Below are positions 44,770 through 57,577 of a stretch of DNA of 64,000 nucleotides, piece by piece. The notes under the pieces were generated by a model. It did not search any database. It had not been told where the DNA came from and saw nothing but the letters and a program-made list of their open reading frames with translations. A program made the position numbers and the translations under genes. Positions within the stretch are counted from its first letter, which is position 1. Each line of letters starts with the position of its first letter. Origin of the DNA: Micromussa lordhowensis (taxonomy: Eukaryota; Cnidaria; Anthozoa; Scleractinia; Lobophylliidae); the NCBI GenBank assembly GCA_964020085.1, contig OZ026600.1, positions 1,345,701 through 1,409,700 of the forward strand, given 5' to 3'.

Positions 44770-47700
44770 TCATTCCCTCGAGTCCATCTTCCTTCGTGAA
44801 TACTTGACTTTAAGGAGGTCACCCACTTCATCGATTGCTTCCAGAGCCTGTTGAATGATTACAACACCAAAGTTAATAGATAGTCGCGAGTTGGTAGGGT
44901 GCAACCCGAGTCAATCTCCCTAAAGCTCTGCGACAGTGCAATCTAGATAGTATGAAGGCAAGTTCTTGAGATTCATCTCACCTTATCCAGCATTTCCCTG
45001 GTGTGTGAAGCTGAAAGACAAATTCTTGCTCTCGCCTCGATCAGTGAGGTTGCGGGGAACCCAGCAATGACTACAGCTACATTTCTTTTCAGCATTTCAC
45101 GGGAAAAGGCTCTGCAACAAAATATTAACGCTTTTGAGTGATCAAGCTCTGTTACGTAATGAACTCCTTAACTGATTTACATGAATTCCCAGCTTATAGT
45201 TCGAACATTACTGTATATTAGTGGCCTGAGCCATAAGATGTTTATATGCGATCGCGCGCTACATTCTTCCTCGGCTTGAAAGACGTTGGAGTCTGGACCC
45301 GAACAATTCCATTCTGATGACGTCATAGAGCTCCGTGTAGCGTCACTGATTGGTTGTTGCTCGTTTTTGAATTTCGCGCGCTTTTAGTAACCAATCAGAT
45401 CTCTGAAGAGCCACAACCTCATTTGCATACATCTTTAGTACTAAAACTGACGTACACAGTTTTTGCCGGCATGTAGAGAAGAATAGGTACCACTGCCGAG
45501 GCATCATGGCCGTACACGATAAATCCCATCTTTTTAAGCCTTTGTCTAAAGTACCTGAAATGTAAAGAAAACAGCGTATTACCTCAAAAGTTGTACCGTA
45601 GCTATAATCTCTGTTGCAAAGTTTTATGAGTAGTTACCAGACATTTTCTCACGTGACCACACCTCATGTTCAGGTTTGATGCAAACGTGCCCGACGCAAT
45701 GTGCGATAGTTTAATGCCCTAATTAAGTTACTTCATACTTCATTCAACTTACTTGCAATTCTGCGCCAAAGTGCAGAGCCTCTGCTTTCCTAAAGAAATT
45801 AAAAAAATCACTGGATTTCAGAAGAATAACAAATACAGTCAAAGAAACTACTAACAGCATGACAAAAAATAAATTAAATTACTGTGAAGATTGCAGAATT
45901 TAAAGAGTCTCCATCATATTGATACCCGAGGCCGCGATCCTTTTGGTCAGCACCAAGGATCCGGACTTCTGGCCCGTCCTCAGTTTTTGAGCATACCCAG
46001 AGTGCTCATTTTCGATTGCCAGCCAATCAGATTTGAGCAAAATAAACTTGGAGTCTGCGCAGAAAGACTGGAAGTTCTTGAGTCGTGGATTTTTGACTTG
46101 GACCTGGCCAGATGTCTAATTTATCTAAAAGGAATTCAGCCACTCGGGACAAGACGATGACGAGAACGTTGGGCATGCGTGTACTTTTTCACAACTGTCG
46201 CTGACCAGTAAGAATAAAGACTCCAGGAAATAAAAGGAGAAGGAAAGAAAAGCGAAATGTCAGCTCCAGAGAATAACGCCAGGAGTCTGAATCTTACCAA
46301 CCTTTGTTTGTGCCGTCCTCACCCATGATTATTTTCATGGATGACAATATTTGCATGACCACTGGGGGCGACATGGAGGAGGCATACGCTGCACTGTGGG
46401 ATGTACCTCGAATATGGTTTATTATTTCCTGCAAAAATGAAAACACTGACTGTTGCACCATGATCGTTACATATTCGGCGAACGCGAGTGGAATGATTGT
46501 TTCATTAAGTTTTTCATATACCATGTTGGCTAAGCCAATGAAATCTCTTGAGCTGTATTATCCAATAATCCACTATTTAATAACGTTGTTATGCTTAACT
46601 AGGAGGTTCTAGCCCAAGTGTGTGACCATTCAAACGAAAGCTACTGGGCGGTACTCTCTCAGTGTTACTGTTAGTTATGCTGTCAAGGTGGTACTAACTT
46701 TTAAGCCTGTGGATGAAACTCTAGTGTGTGACCATTTTTAAAATGAAAGCTATTGAGCAGTACTTTCATGTGATACTGTTTATTATGCTGTACAAGGTTG
46801 TTCTAACTTTTAAGTCTGTAGATGAAACCCTAGTATGTGACCATTTAAATGAAAGCAACTGGGCAGTACATCCATGTGGTACTGTTTATTAAACACGGTG
46901 CTTCTATCTTTCAAGTCTGACTGTGAAAGAGTTGTTCTTTTTCCCTCGTATGTTGCATCAATTTTTCGGTCTTCAACTTCAACCACTAAAAAACAAGACT
47001 CCCTCTAACCTCTGATGCAGCAATGTATCCCCCTGCAGCACCAAAACTCTTAGTAAATGTCCCCATCATGATATCAATATCTGCGGGATTCACACCAAAG
47101 TAATCTGTAACGCCCCTTCCATTGGGGCCCATGGCACCAATACTATGGGCCTCATCTAGGTATATGTATGCTTTGTACTTCTTTTTAAGGGCCACAATCT
47201 CTGGGAGCTGTGCCAAAGAGCCCTCCATACTGAAAAGAAAAATGTTCTCAGTTGTCACGTTTGTAGACGAGTTGGAAATCATTTCAAGGAGGGTCGGGCG
47301 ATAACGTTTCTCGCACTGTTGTCACGCATTCGCAGTGTCACGCCTGATTTCTACTTACTTTTACAGGGCATACGCTCAACTGAACCAAATCACGCTAAGA
47401 CTGAATTAATTAATTCGTGATTAGCTCAATCATGCAATGTCCTTACATTTGACTTGAATTAAGCCCCGTTGCATGATCCAAGGTGTTCGTTACATAGGGG
47501 GGATTTGTTCGGACAGAAATCTCGAGAATTTTGCTAGTCTGTGTACAGCCGCCTACTTCCCTCAAACACATCTGGGAGAGAGACGTCGTCTTTTCGTTTT
47601 TTTGAGGGGAGGTGGCAGCTGTACACAGGCTCGAATTTTGCAAGTCTGCTGATAGTTTGTTAGGGACGAACCACTATTTTTGTTTATGAGGGTGGGGCCT

Positions 47701-50700
47701 TCAGGTGGGTTTCTCTCCTTTAGGTTGTGAAGTATTTGATTTGGTGGGCAATGGCTTGTGCAAGATTTTTTAACAGCAAAAACAGGACCTGGATAGTAGA
47801 AAGCACTTGCTCGATTCTTTATGTACAAGATTGTTTTCTTTTCGTGGAAATTGCCCACGCTTCTCTATCCTAAAGGTCTGCTCACTTACAACGAGAAATT
47901 CGTTGTGTCACGGGGCTTTTTCGTTATCTCGCGAGGAGCGCACCCATGCAGCGTCATACACTTACCTATAGACACCTTCAACAATAATGAGAATCTTCTT
48001 CCATGCTCTGTGTGTCCTCGGCTGTCCCTGTACAACGGATTCTCGTAGTATGTTCTCTAAACTCGTCAGATCTAGGATGTGATATTAAATGATAATAATT
48101 CAGACGTGCAGTGCTGTTGACTTAACAAGAGCGCATGCTATAAGGAAGGTACATCGGGAGATAACCACCAACTCTCACGCGCTCTTGCAGAATGTCAGCT
48201 TAGTCTCGCATACTCTTCCGTATCTCGTTTCTCCTTGTCTTGAATCTCGGTTAATATTTCCAGCTCCCGGTCTCACGAGACTCTAGAGTTACTTGTTTGG
48301 TTTGTATACTTGGTTGGTTTTTGGAAGTAGCACCGGTCGGATATCTAAATGCCCTGTTTTAAAGGGAACCTCCACTCTTACAACAAGTTGGCTTTAAAAT
48401 GTTTGAAGTAATGACTATCTCAAATTTTACTGGACAATGTGAAAATAATATTCAAGAGTAACAAAAATCGAGTTCAGGTTATTGCCTATTTTCGCTTTTA
48501 AATTTCCCGCGCACCGCCATCTTGGATTTTGTGACGTCATTTGGTTGCCGCTATTGTTAGGAAGCATCTTTTGTGTGAAACAATTGGGCAACCATATGAC
48601 GTCATGTAATCCAAGATGGCGGCGCGCAGGAAACCCAAAAGCAAATATAGGTGATAGGCAAACCCTGTTTTGCTGACACTGATTCTTCATTGCTGGGCGT
48701 TCAACCGAAACTTGACATAAGACAGTATTTCCTACAAGTTAACATCCTTTTGCTTTAAGAGTGGAGGTTTCCTTTAATATGGGCCGGTGACGGTCACAGC
48801 AAAAAAAGTCTCCTTGAAAAATGATTAGGAAAAATAACACGGAAATCGTCCGTCCCCAACTTCCCTTCCCTTCTCCACTTCACCCCTCGCACCCTATTCC
48901 TATTGGATTGTAGCTTGCGCTGGGAACCTTACCATTGTGTTTGAATACTTTAATCTTTGCTCCTGATAATCTTGCTCCCAACACAAGTGAAGTATGGTTG
49001 AGTTCGTCGCTGATGATCAAGTCTCCCTTGCCCACCAGGGTGGGAATGTTTGCAGAGTTGGTGGCGAATCCCATACCAAACGCCATAGCGGCAGGTTTAC
49101 CAACAAACCTAGCGACAAGGGCTTCAAGTTCGTTGTGAATGGCGAGGGTACCTGGAACGAGAAAAAAGGGAAATGTTATTAATACGATATGAATTATCGG
49201 AGGAGTTTCCATTTTGTTGTCGACTGGGTGTCAACAGCTCTTTTTCCTAAGCTTTATAAAATGGTCTTCCGAACACAACGGAGAATCAGAATATTTGGAA
49301 GATCTGAAAAATTCACAGACAGCAGAAAAACGAGAAGAGTTTTTCCTATTACACTTTTATTTATAATTTTATCTATTTGACTGATATTTAAGTTACTTTC
49401 TTTTTCTCTCTTATTTATCGTTATTTTTGTCATGCGTTTTATACATAAGCCTCTGCCTCGGATACTGAGGGCAACCTCTTTCCACGCATCACATTAATAT
49501 ATTGATTGATGACTGATAGCTGAGAAATTTCCATCACACTCATCGAGACCTTTCATTTCTATCGTTCCAAGAACAGGGAGTAGGTTGAGTGTCTTGCGCC
49601 GAAACACTAAGTTAAGAAATTAAGTCTGTCGGTTACTATTTTTCCTCGTTCCCCTGAAATCTGATTAAAGATTAGAAGTTACTCGAGGTTTTAACAAGGT
49701 GTTTTTCATATTGCTTATTTCTTGTCTGAGTAGTTTGAATGAGCCTCAGTCTAAAGTGAACAACAAAACTACCAAACGAAAACGTCCATGAAACGTTAGT
49801 GATACAACAATGATATCAGTCAAAATTCACCCCAAGTCTGTTTTAACTTTGTCGTGCTTTGAACAACCGAGCCCTGATGATCGATTAACCGTCTTGGTAT
49901 CAGTTTCAGAATATCAATTCTCCTTACTCACTGCTACGCATTCCATTTAACGTTAGTTCAAGGAATTTGTTGGAAAATCAGACAATATCCCTTATACCTT
50001 CTGGATTAGCTGCTTGACTCGTACACTCACCATATTCATGTCTCGAGCTGCATCCTGCGATGCCGTACTCACGGACCGCCTGTTCAGCGGATTCTGCGCA
50101 TTGTCCAGAATTCTCAGCGAACCCAAGGTAGTTGTACGAAGCAAGATTCACTGCCTTAGTTGTCGTTCCTGGATATCTGCAAAAAATAAATAATACTCGG
50201 TATTGATCTGTTGTAACCCAAAAGAAGACAGAACAGAAAGGAGGCCAGTAATTTATAGCCAATAAGAAAAACAAAGAGTTCTTAGGAACGCACTGAAGGA
50301 CAATAAATAACGCGTTCCTAGAGAGCAAGAAACTTTATCAAGTTCGCAAGTGATTGGGTAAAGGGAAACTGGTAAATAGCAAACTCTTTTTGCCATGGCG
50401 ATCACAAGTACTTTCTATTTTCATCCCATAATGAAAGGCGGAGACAGCCCAAGAAGTGTCTGGCCATGGACCCCTGGATTAAACCTCCCCTCCCCTCCCC
50501 CTTCAAGCAGCACCACCTTGTCCGCGGCCATCCGAAGGATTTGAAGGCTGCCATTTCCGTGTGTTAACTTGAATCTCATATCTAATGAGTCCTTTTGATC
50601 GCTGATGTGCAAAATTGCGTTCAAAATGAGGAAAACTTAGTTTTCTAAGGTAGAAAATCATTAAAGAAGTAATAAAAAACCGAAAATAAACAAGGATGGA

Positions 50701-53700
50701 TTTTACAACTGAAGAAACTTGAGACTGTTTAGTGTTTACGAACGGACAAACTTGGAAGCCTTGCAAACTTAGCCTTCCACTGCTCCCCAGTCCTCTCAAG
50801 TTTGAATCAGCCATGGCGAGGACGTTTCCTTATATTTAACCCCCAAGCTCCAAACCTTACAATCAGGGAGAAAACTCACATACCTGAAAGTCCAATTCCA
50901 ATCATGTGATTGCCTATCCACTAGATCGATCTCTCCACCGGGTACGCTGCAGATGGGTCTGTTAAAACAGTCTCTTACACGAGTGTAAAGATTCCTCGTG
51001 TAAAAACTCTCAAAGTCAGAGTAGAGTGGTACGAAGCCCTGAAATGTCAAAATAAATCGCTCAGATTTGATCAAAAAGTCTTGCTCCAGGTATTTCAAGC
51101 TATAAACATGGTTTGCTTAGTTTATAAGTTACTTATTTTTTTTGGCATCTGTCCTATTCGCTTACACTGTATACGCGTCACATCCCTAAAACCTGTTCTA
51201 AAACGGCTGAAAAAACCCGACTGAAGTCATTGTCTTGATTAATACTTGTTTTAGATACCTTCTTATAGTATAAACGCTACACTTGTGTGTATCTTCGTAT
51301 TGTGGGGAATAAGTAAGAAACCCACACTGTCACTTTTCTCTTCCAGGGTTTAATTTCTCGAATCCTCTCTCGTACACAACAAAGTTATATCTCGGAATGA
51401 CTAAGACTACAATCAATTGTTCTCTTATCTTATGGACACACCTTGATCAAACATAAGCTGATTGGCTATAAAGGTCTTTCAGACAAAAGATAAACAAACT
51501 CATTCATCGGAGCAGACAGCGTGACGCTCGATTTCCGGGCAATCATTACATCAACATTAGCTTAAGGTGGCTCGAAACAGTTTCCAGTACTTTCCAAGAC
51601 CGGCTTAGAGTTTGATGGGTCATTATAACCACTCTATATCAGTTGATACCAAAATTATGGTATCAAAAAACTGCTCAATCATTGGTGAACAAGTTGCTGT
51701 CAATTTTATGGCACAATAGGTTACCATAGCAACAATATGACCTGCTAAAACACCCATAATTTTAGTTTTAAGCGCTTATAACTCGAAAGCGAGGTCGGTG
51801 ACCCCCACTTTTTATTATCGAATTGTAATCAGCATGATAAGATGCAACTTTTTGTAAAGTTTAAAACATTCTACGGAGAAGGTTCAGAGCCACCTTAAAT
51901 TTTCGAAAATTTAAGTCTTGGAAAGTTTCAGAACTTCGAATAGAATATCGTCATTCACATTTCTCGGCAAAAAAAAAAACTCACACCCATTTTGTTCGTT
52001 TGGTTTTGCAGTAGCTTATCGCCTGCTCGTAGACATCACTACTTTTAAAGGAAAAAGCAAAAACTCCGCGTCGATTGGAAGATGTAGTGGGTGCAGGACC
52101 TGCATACCCCAGATGATATTATTTGTGTTCAGTCCAGTTGTCTACTAATGATTAGTTCATATTTAAACGAGAAAGAAGACATTAAGTGCGCCATTACGTT
52201 GCCCTTGTTGCGTTAGTTGCCGTGAAAGAGTAGTAGAAAGGAACTTTTCGCTTCACTATTTCTCATAAAGGAACTGTAACACTAAATAAGTAGTGTTTCG
52301 TCAAACTTGCCTCGCAATTCAAGCCCCGTCCACAAATATCTGGATATTTTTTAATCCGCAACCTTTTTCTTTCCGGATACGGCTTCCATCTACACGCATC
52401 CGGTGAATTCGGCAGCGAATCCGGATGTTTTCTAATCCGCTCTCCGATGAATACGCTACATGTGGACGGGGAAACTTTTGAATCCGGAAAGAAAAAGTTG
52501 CGGATTCGAAAATATCCGGATACGTGCGAACGGGACCTCAGTCGCCACACAAGATGGAACACAGGTATTGCTTAGTGTATTTTATACACACCCCCAGAAA
52601 TGAACATGTCTCGAAAATATTTGATAGGACCCGTCCACATTCAGCCGTAGGAAATTGAAAACGGAGGTTTCACTCTGAAAACGCATCAAACGTTTTCCGT
52701 CCACACTACCCCCGAGAAATTTGAAAACGCAACAATCACCGCTCATTTTGGATTTGTGTCTGAGTATAAATCTCGGTCAGAGAAATCACAGGATTATCGT
52801 AACGTCATCGTTTTCGAAACGCCGAAAGCCGGCGTTTTCAATAGGAAATTGCCCTTGTAATTTTTGTCCTAACAAAACTGCGTGATCAGCTGCAGGGAAA
52901 ATTGCCTCGAGCGACAAAGTCCCCGGCTCAATGTTGACCCATTTTGAGCGCTATCCAAATACAAATTAGCCGAATAAATTCGAAATACCCAGTAAACAAG
53001 GACATTTAGACAATCCGAAAATTTTAAAAAAGAGTTGATCAAGTAAGTCTGAGTGTTCAGCTGAAATTCTAAATTGAAAGTATTCTAAACTTAAATTCTA
53101 AAATCTCTATTAATTATGCACAAGGCTCGCATTGACACGTGCAATGCTAACAAAGGTCAGCTGATCACGAGGATCACGCCACCAAAGAAAGCATTTGCGC
53201 ATGCGTTCAGCAGTAAAAGGGTCCATAGTTCAGAAAGGAGTTGGAATAATTATTGCATAGAAATTTCGAAATACAATTGCATGCATAGCTTGTGTCACAA
53301 CAGATATATTGTATAATCAATATTTTTACGACAGTTTTATTTTTAACACAAATATATTAATTCAAGCTAATTCAGTGGACTCCTTTGAAGATTGTCTCCG
53401 AAGCCCGCCAAAGAAATTCTTCGCATAATCAAGAAAAATATAAGCTTATCGGCTTCGATCGCTTTGATAACTATAAAACATACAAGCATGCTAGCAGGCA
53501 CTGCATCCTTCACATGTAGCTGGAAAAGTCAGCTTTAGCGGTAAGCTTATATAGTTTCCCGGCTCTTTGTTTTTCTCATTGTTTTGCTGCACCGAATGAG
53601 CGGTTGAGCTTAGTGTTTATGCATTTTCGGGGTCTAATAGTGTACGATTTTCACTCACTGTTTTGGCTACGAAGCTCTGATATTGACAACGCCATCCTCT

Positions 53701-54005
53701 TACATTTTGAGACTTGATGTAACCTGCAGTGGAAGTTATTGTCTTACCTTATTGCCTGTTTCTTTAACTGACTTGGATTTTTCTAAGCCATATTTTCGCA
53801 GGAAGTCACGCATATAGCCGAAAACTATCAGAAAGAAATAAGACATATAGGTCATCACGGCGGCGTAAAGAGGTGTCTCCTCAAACTCATCCAACATTTT
53901 AGCAGCGTAGTTTCTCTCTTGGCTCGTAAACCCGTTCGATCCCTTGTGGTAGCCATTCTTCCTGGAATGCTGGCTTCTTCTCGTCGCGTACGCGCCGGCG
54001 ACCAT
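44770..54005 (-). CDS. SPTLC2: Serine palmitoyltransferase subunit 2 (SPTLC2-A)
   Basis: Eleven exons in transcript order: 54005-53748, 51038-50884, 50176-50031, 49151-48933, 48071-47966, 47229-47010, 46428-46302, 45789-45753, 45554-45456, 45111-44982, 44847-44770, giving 524 residues. The PLP enzyme condenses L-serine with palmitoyl-CoA to 3-ketosphinganine at the ER, the first step of sphingolipid synthesis, in complex with an SPTLC1 subunit. Visible features: a transmembrane segment at about residues 45-65 ([20 protein letters not shown]), [57 protein letters not shown], and [13 protein letters not shown] with the PLP-binding Lys at about residue 355. Length is slightly below the human protein. 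Some conserved positions differ from the second copy (CFNRPIC versus [21 protein letters not shown] versus [14 protein letters not shown]), so this is the more diverged copy. Confidence 0.93.
46615..46930 (-). repeat. Three units of the 106-bp repeat in intron 6 of SPTLC2-A
   Basis: The plus strand shows TGTGTGACCATT...AAATGAAAGC units, the reverse complement of those at 6650-6865 and 41370-41700. Since SPTLC2-A is on the minus strand, the repeat again lies in the sense orientation of its host gene. Units are more diverged than in asparaginase 2. Confidence 0.75.
48363..48773. mobile_element. TTAA-flanked MITE in intron 4 of SPTLC2-A
   Basis: Termini AGGGAACCTCCACTCTTA and (reverse complement) AGGAAACCTCCACTCTTA sit directly inside TTAA at 48359-48362 and 48774-48777. 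An inner inverted pair, GCCATCTTGGATTTTGTGAC and its complement, forms a second stem. A TTAA duplication suggests piggyBac-type mobilisation. No ORF. Confidence 0.8.
51566..51894. mobile_element. TTAA-flanked MITE with GGTGGCTC ends, intron 1 of SPTLC2-A
   Basis: GGTGGCTCGAAAC at the left and GTTCAGAGCCACC at the right are inverted, inside TTAA at 51562-51565 and 51895-51898. Length 329 bp, AT-rich interior, no ORF. A different family from 48363-48773 but with the same target preference. Confidence 0.75.
52323..52538. repeat. Inverted repeat with CCCCGTCCAC-type ends, intron 1 of SPTLC2-A
   Basis: TTAATCCGCAACCTTTTTCT (left) pairs with AGAAAAAGTTGCGGATTCG (right), with outer words GATATTTT / AAAATATC. 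A second stretch with CCCGTCCACATT begins near 52630. Such ends resemble hAT-like MITEs; an 8-bp duplication could not be confirmed. Confidence 0.55.
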
Positions 54006-57000
54006 GTTTGCTTGGCGGAATCGTGCGCGGACGAATACAACCCGGAGAGGGGGGGGGGGGGGTACTCACCAAAATAAATAAAATGAAATGGTGAGCGTGA
54101 CTCATATGCGTTTTCACTCCTGTCAACAATTTTAAACAGCAAATTAACTATGAGACTGACAATCTCTTTCGGCTCGAATATCCCCCCAAATTTTACATTT
54201 CAGATTTAACTCAGTTTCGTTTTTGTAAGCAAGTCCCCCCCCCCACCCGGGCGGGGGAGAGAAAAGCACGCCCGGCCCCCAGTAAACTGAAGTGGCAAGT
54301 GTCAAGAACTTCATTCAATATTGGACTGTTTTGTTTTGCAAGTTAGCACCTGTTGAAGACTGTCGTAATCAAGTCAGTTTATTGGAGCCGACCTGCCATG
54401 ACGGTCAGAATACTTTAAAAGATATACATGTAACCGTCTAACATCCTGAATTTTTTTAAAAAATCGCATATTTCAACAGAGGCCTAAACCTGGGGAAGGA
54501 AATTCCCTTTCCCCGAATTTAGGCCTCCTATGGAACTTCAAACCAATGTGGTGTGTAAAATCCGCTGAGTCGATTGTCCTTGGAGCTACATTTGTGGGAC
54601 TGGAAGGTGTCTTTCAACGAGGAAAAAGGAACATGTTAGAAATGTGTAAAACCACTCCAATATTTCAGTTAATGCTTGGCGTAATAATCACTCTACTGAC
54701 TTCAACAATACCATAGTACTTGATAAGAGAAACTTCCGAATTCAAAACACTTTGAAATCTTGGTACACCGCTAACATGCACTAAATGAAGCAGGCAATGA
54801 CTCCAAGCCGTTGCCAAAACAATACTCTATTCTTTTAAACTAGTGCATTTTTTCCCTTCACCGTTTCTACAATTTATTCACACTTCCATTTTGTATATAT
54901 TTCCATCTCGCGCATTTACATCTTAGTTTTTAAAGGCTTAAGACTTGAAGCCGAAAGCTTAAGTTTTTAATTTTTTTTCTTAACCAGAGAACGTCTTTTT
55001 ATATTGAATATGTATATTTCATTCGCTTTTTCTATAACTTGAAAACGATCTCAGGGAGATCGAAAAGTCGTTTTTATAGCTAGTTTTTATTCTGAAACTG
55101 AACAACGTTGATGTTTTTCCGGAGGTCTCCTAACACATCTCGCAAGAATACGAGCCGGACGAGTTGCGTGACCTGTTCAATGCGTGCATCGTCAAGCACG
55201 CGATCGATGTCACGCGAGGCGAGCACGAACGAAATTAACCAGGCCGGTATCATTGCTAATTTCATATTTGAGAGGCATGGGCATTTTATTCGAAATAAAT
55301 TTTTTCCGAGATGTGAGAAGCCTGAAATGTCAGTCATCTCCCGTCCACGGATTAGGCCGGCTGAGCATGAGCGCGGGAGTCAGTGACCGACATTTCAAGC
55401 TAAATGTGAGCTGCTTTAGAAAAACATGCAAGTTTGCAGTAGGAGACACACATGGATGGCTGATAGTTTTCATCAGTCAGACTTGTTTTGTGTTCGTCTG
55501 GTTTAACATTGGCTTCGCATTACTCTGTACAGAGGATATCACACGGCGGCACGAAGATATTAACTTTATTTTCAAGTGGCCATGGTAAAATATTGTTTTT
55601 GACGCAAGAAAATAACATTTACATCTTTAAAACCACCGTGTAAACCGACTCTTGGCACAAGCAACTGTGGAAAAGCAAGAAATGATGTCATCAACATTCT
55701 CACAAGTGAAGATATGGAACATACACCTGTCCTGGATGTGGTTGCGTATGAATTTTACGATTTGTGTATTTTCCAGTAGCTGACACTCGTGTTCACATAA
55801 AAAAGCACCGTGACGCTAAGTACATACACACAGACCCAACCCGTGCGTTTTCAGTCATCAGTGACGATTTGATTGCGCTCAATTGTTCAATTCTGAACAT
55901 GCGCAGAGAAAGAGCAACCAACTGAAAAAACACGCCCGAGGGCCCATTTTCGTCCCCGGTGCTACTCGTTAGGCAAAGGCCATACTTTGGCCTAATCTGA
56001 TCCAAATGAGAGAAAGGCCATTGTTTTTGCTCATTTGCATTAGATTCGCTCATGCGAAGTTCGATGTTTAAACATGGCCTTACAACGTAGCCAAACAAAT
56101 AGAACAAACCAACTGTTTTCACAAGTATTTTATTACAGTTTTTTCATTGATTTATGTCTGGCACTACTCTATTCTTGTTATAACCTAACACAAAAATATC
56201 GCCCCTTCTTCAACAACTTATTTAATGACATTTCTTTCAGAGTTCCTTTCGAGCGGTAGCGGAATCGTAAAATTTATTTCGGCCGTTTCACGAGGACTTC
56301 GGTGCAAATTACATCCTAGGCTTAGAATGAAAGCAGAACCCGCAATCCGCGAGAAATCCACCGGAACTTTGCCGGTATCCACGCTCGGGCATGTTTTAAC
56401 CCCAAGGTAACCTGCGAAGTAGTCGTTTCCTTTTCCGTGCGGAGAGATCGAAAGCGAGCAAGCGAAAGAGCGCACTTGAGATGAGCAAAAATGGGGAGAA
56501 GTGGAGAGGGGGTGAGCAAGAAGGGTGTGATCGCTCGCAGTTTCGTTTCCTTCGCGCGTTTTTTTTTTGAAAAGGAAACGAAACGTCTGCTACACAGGCT
56601 ACCCCAGGGAGACACTTAGAACAAGTATTATTACAGATCCTCTGTTAACACCACTCAACTCTAGAATTTCCTAGTGAATTTATCCTAGGGAATTTATCCT
56701 AGGGAAATTTAACACGCAAATTATTAGTATAAAACGTGCGCTTTTAGTTAAAATGTAAGAATATATTGTTTTCGTTTAAAGTTCTGATACAACCATTCTT
56801 TTGCACAGAATCACTAAATATACAATCCTGTGGCGGTATTAAATAAGTCTATGATAGATGATCCTGCATGGGGTAATGTTAAATAAGCAACTCCAAAAAT
56901 TGCACAGCTTAAAGTAGAATAAAAAAAGTTATATCCGTTTTAAAAAAAGAAAAAGGTACCCCAAAGTAGCGCCCCTGTAATGAAAATGTGTATCTTCTTC

Positions 57001-57577
57001 TCAATAATGAATTCACACAATATTATTTACACAATTCTTGCCACATATAATATTTTTCTTCGAATTGCTTGCTATTGATTTAGAACAAAAACAGGCAATA
57101 TTTATTTTTCGGCAAAGTCGGAAAATTATGCCTCTGAAGTGTTGCCCACCTTCCTGATTAGACAGAGAGAAGAGCAAGTACCCGGATCAAGTTATGTCAT
57201 CTTGACGCAATTTGCTAGTCCAAAAAAATTCTAGCTACTGACGGAGTACCAGTTAGCTTTCGGCACTACAATTTCTGAGATTATCTGGGTAACCAATACC
57301 TTGGTGCCATTGGAAATAGCTCACACTGATCATCCAGACCCAAAGCTAATACTCTGTGCTCCCTAGAGGACTGGGGCAAATGCACATCTTCAGAGAACCA
57401 CAAATTAAAATATTTTTTTAACATATTAATTTAAAACTCATAGCATTTTTTCCTTTGCCTTGTTGCATTTTAACTCTAGGTGCATTCCAGGAAAGAAGCA
57501 AAGCTTCTAGTCATTCTGGATTAAAGATGTCTATGTTACATAAGAAACTTCTTCCTAAATTGATGGAGAAAATTCAG
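54006..57577. other. Intergenic region between the two SPTLC2 genes
   Basis: Holds the SPTLC2-A promoter and the SPTLC2-B 3' region. A G-run lies at about 54048-54062, and a hairpin (AGGCCTAAACCTGGGGAAGG with its complement) at about 54480-54528. GAAAC/GTTTC-rich repetitive sequence lies at about 56400-56600. A remnant first exon for a further gene was not found, and the longer frames near 55100-55590 show no recognisable domain. Confidence 0.5.

Noticed and set aside
47010..47229. 5-aminolevulinate synthase or glycine C-acetyltransferase instead of SPTLC2
   Set aside because: These share the fold and the PLP lysine, but [24 protein letters not shown] and the N-terminal membrane segment are those of SPT subunit 2.
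55080..55590. Opposed open frames near 55.1-55.6 kb
   Set aside because: No domain, no splice partners and no codon pattern supporting a gene; frames on both strands overlap.
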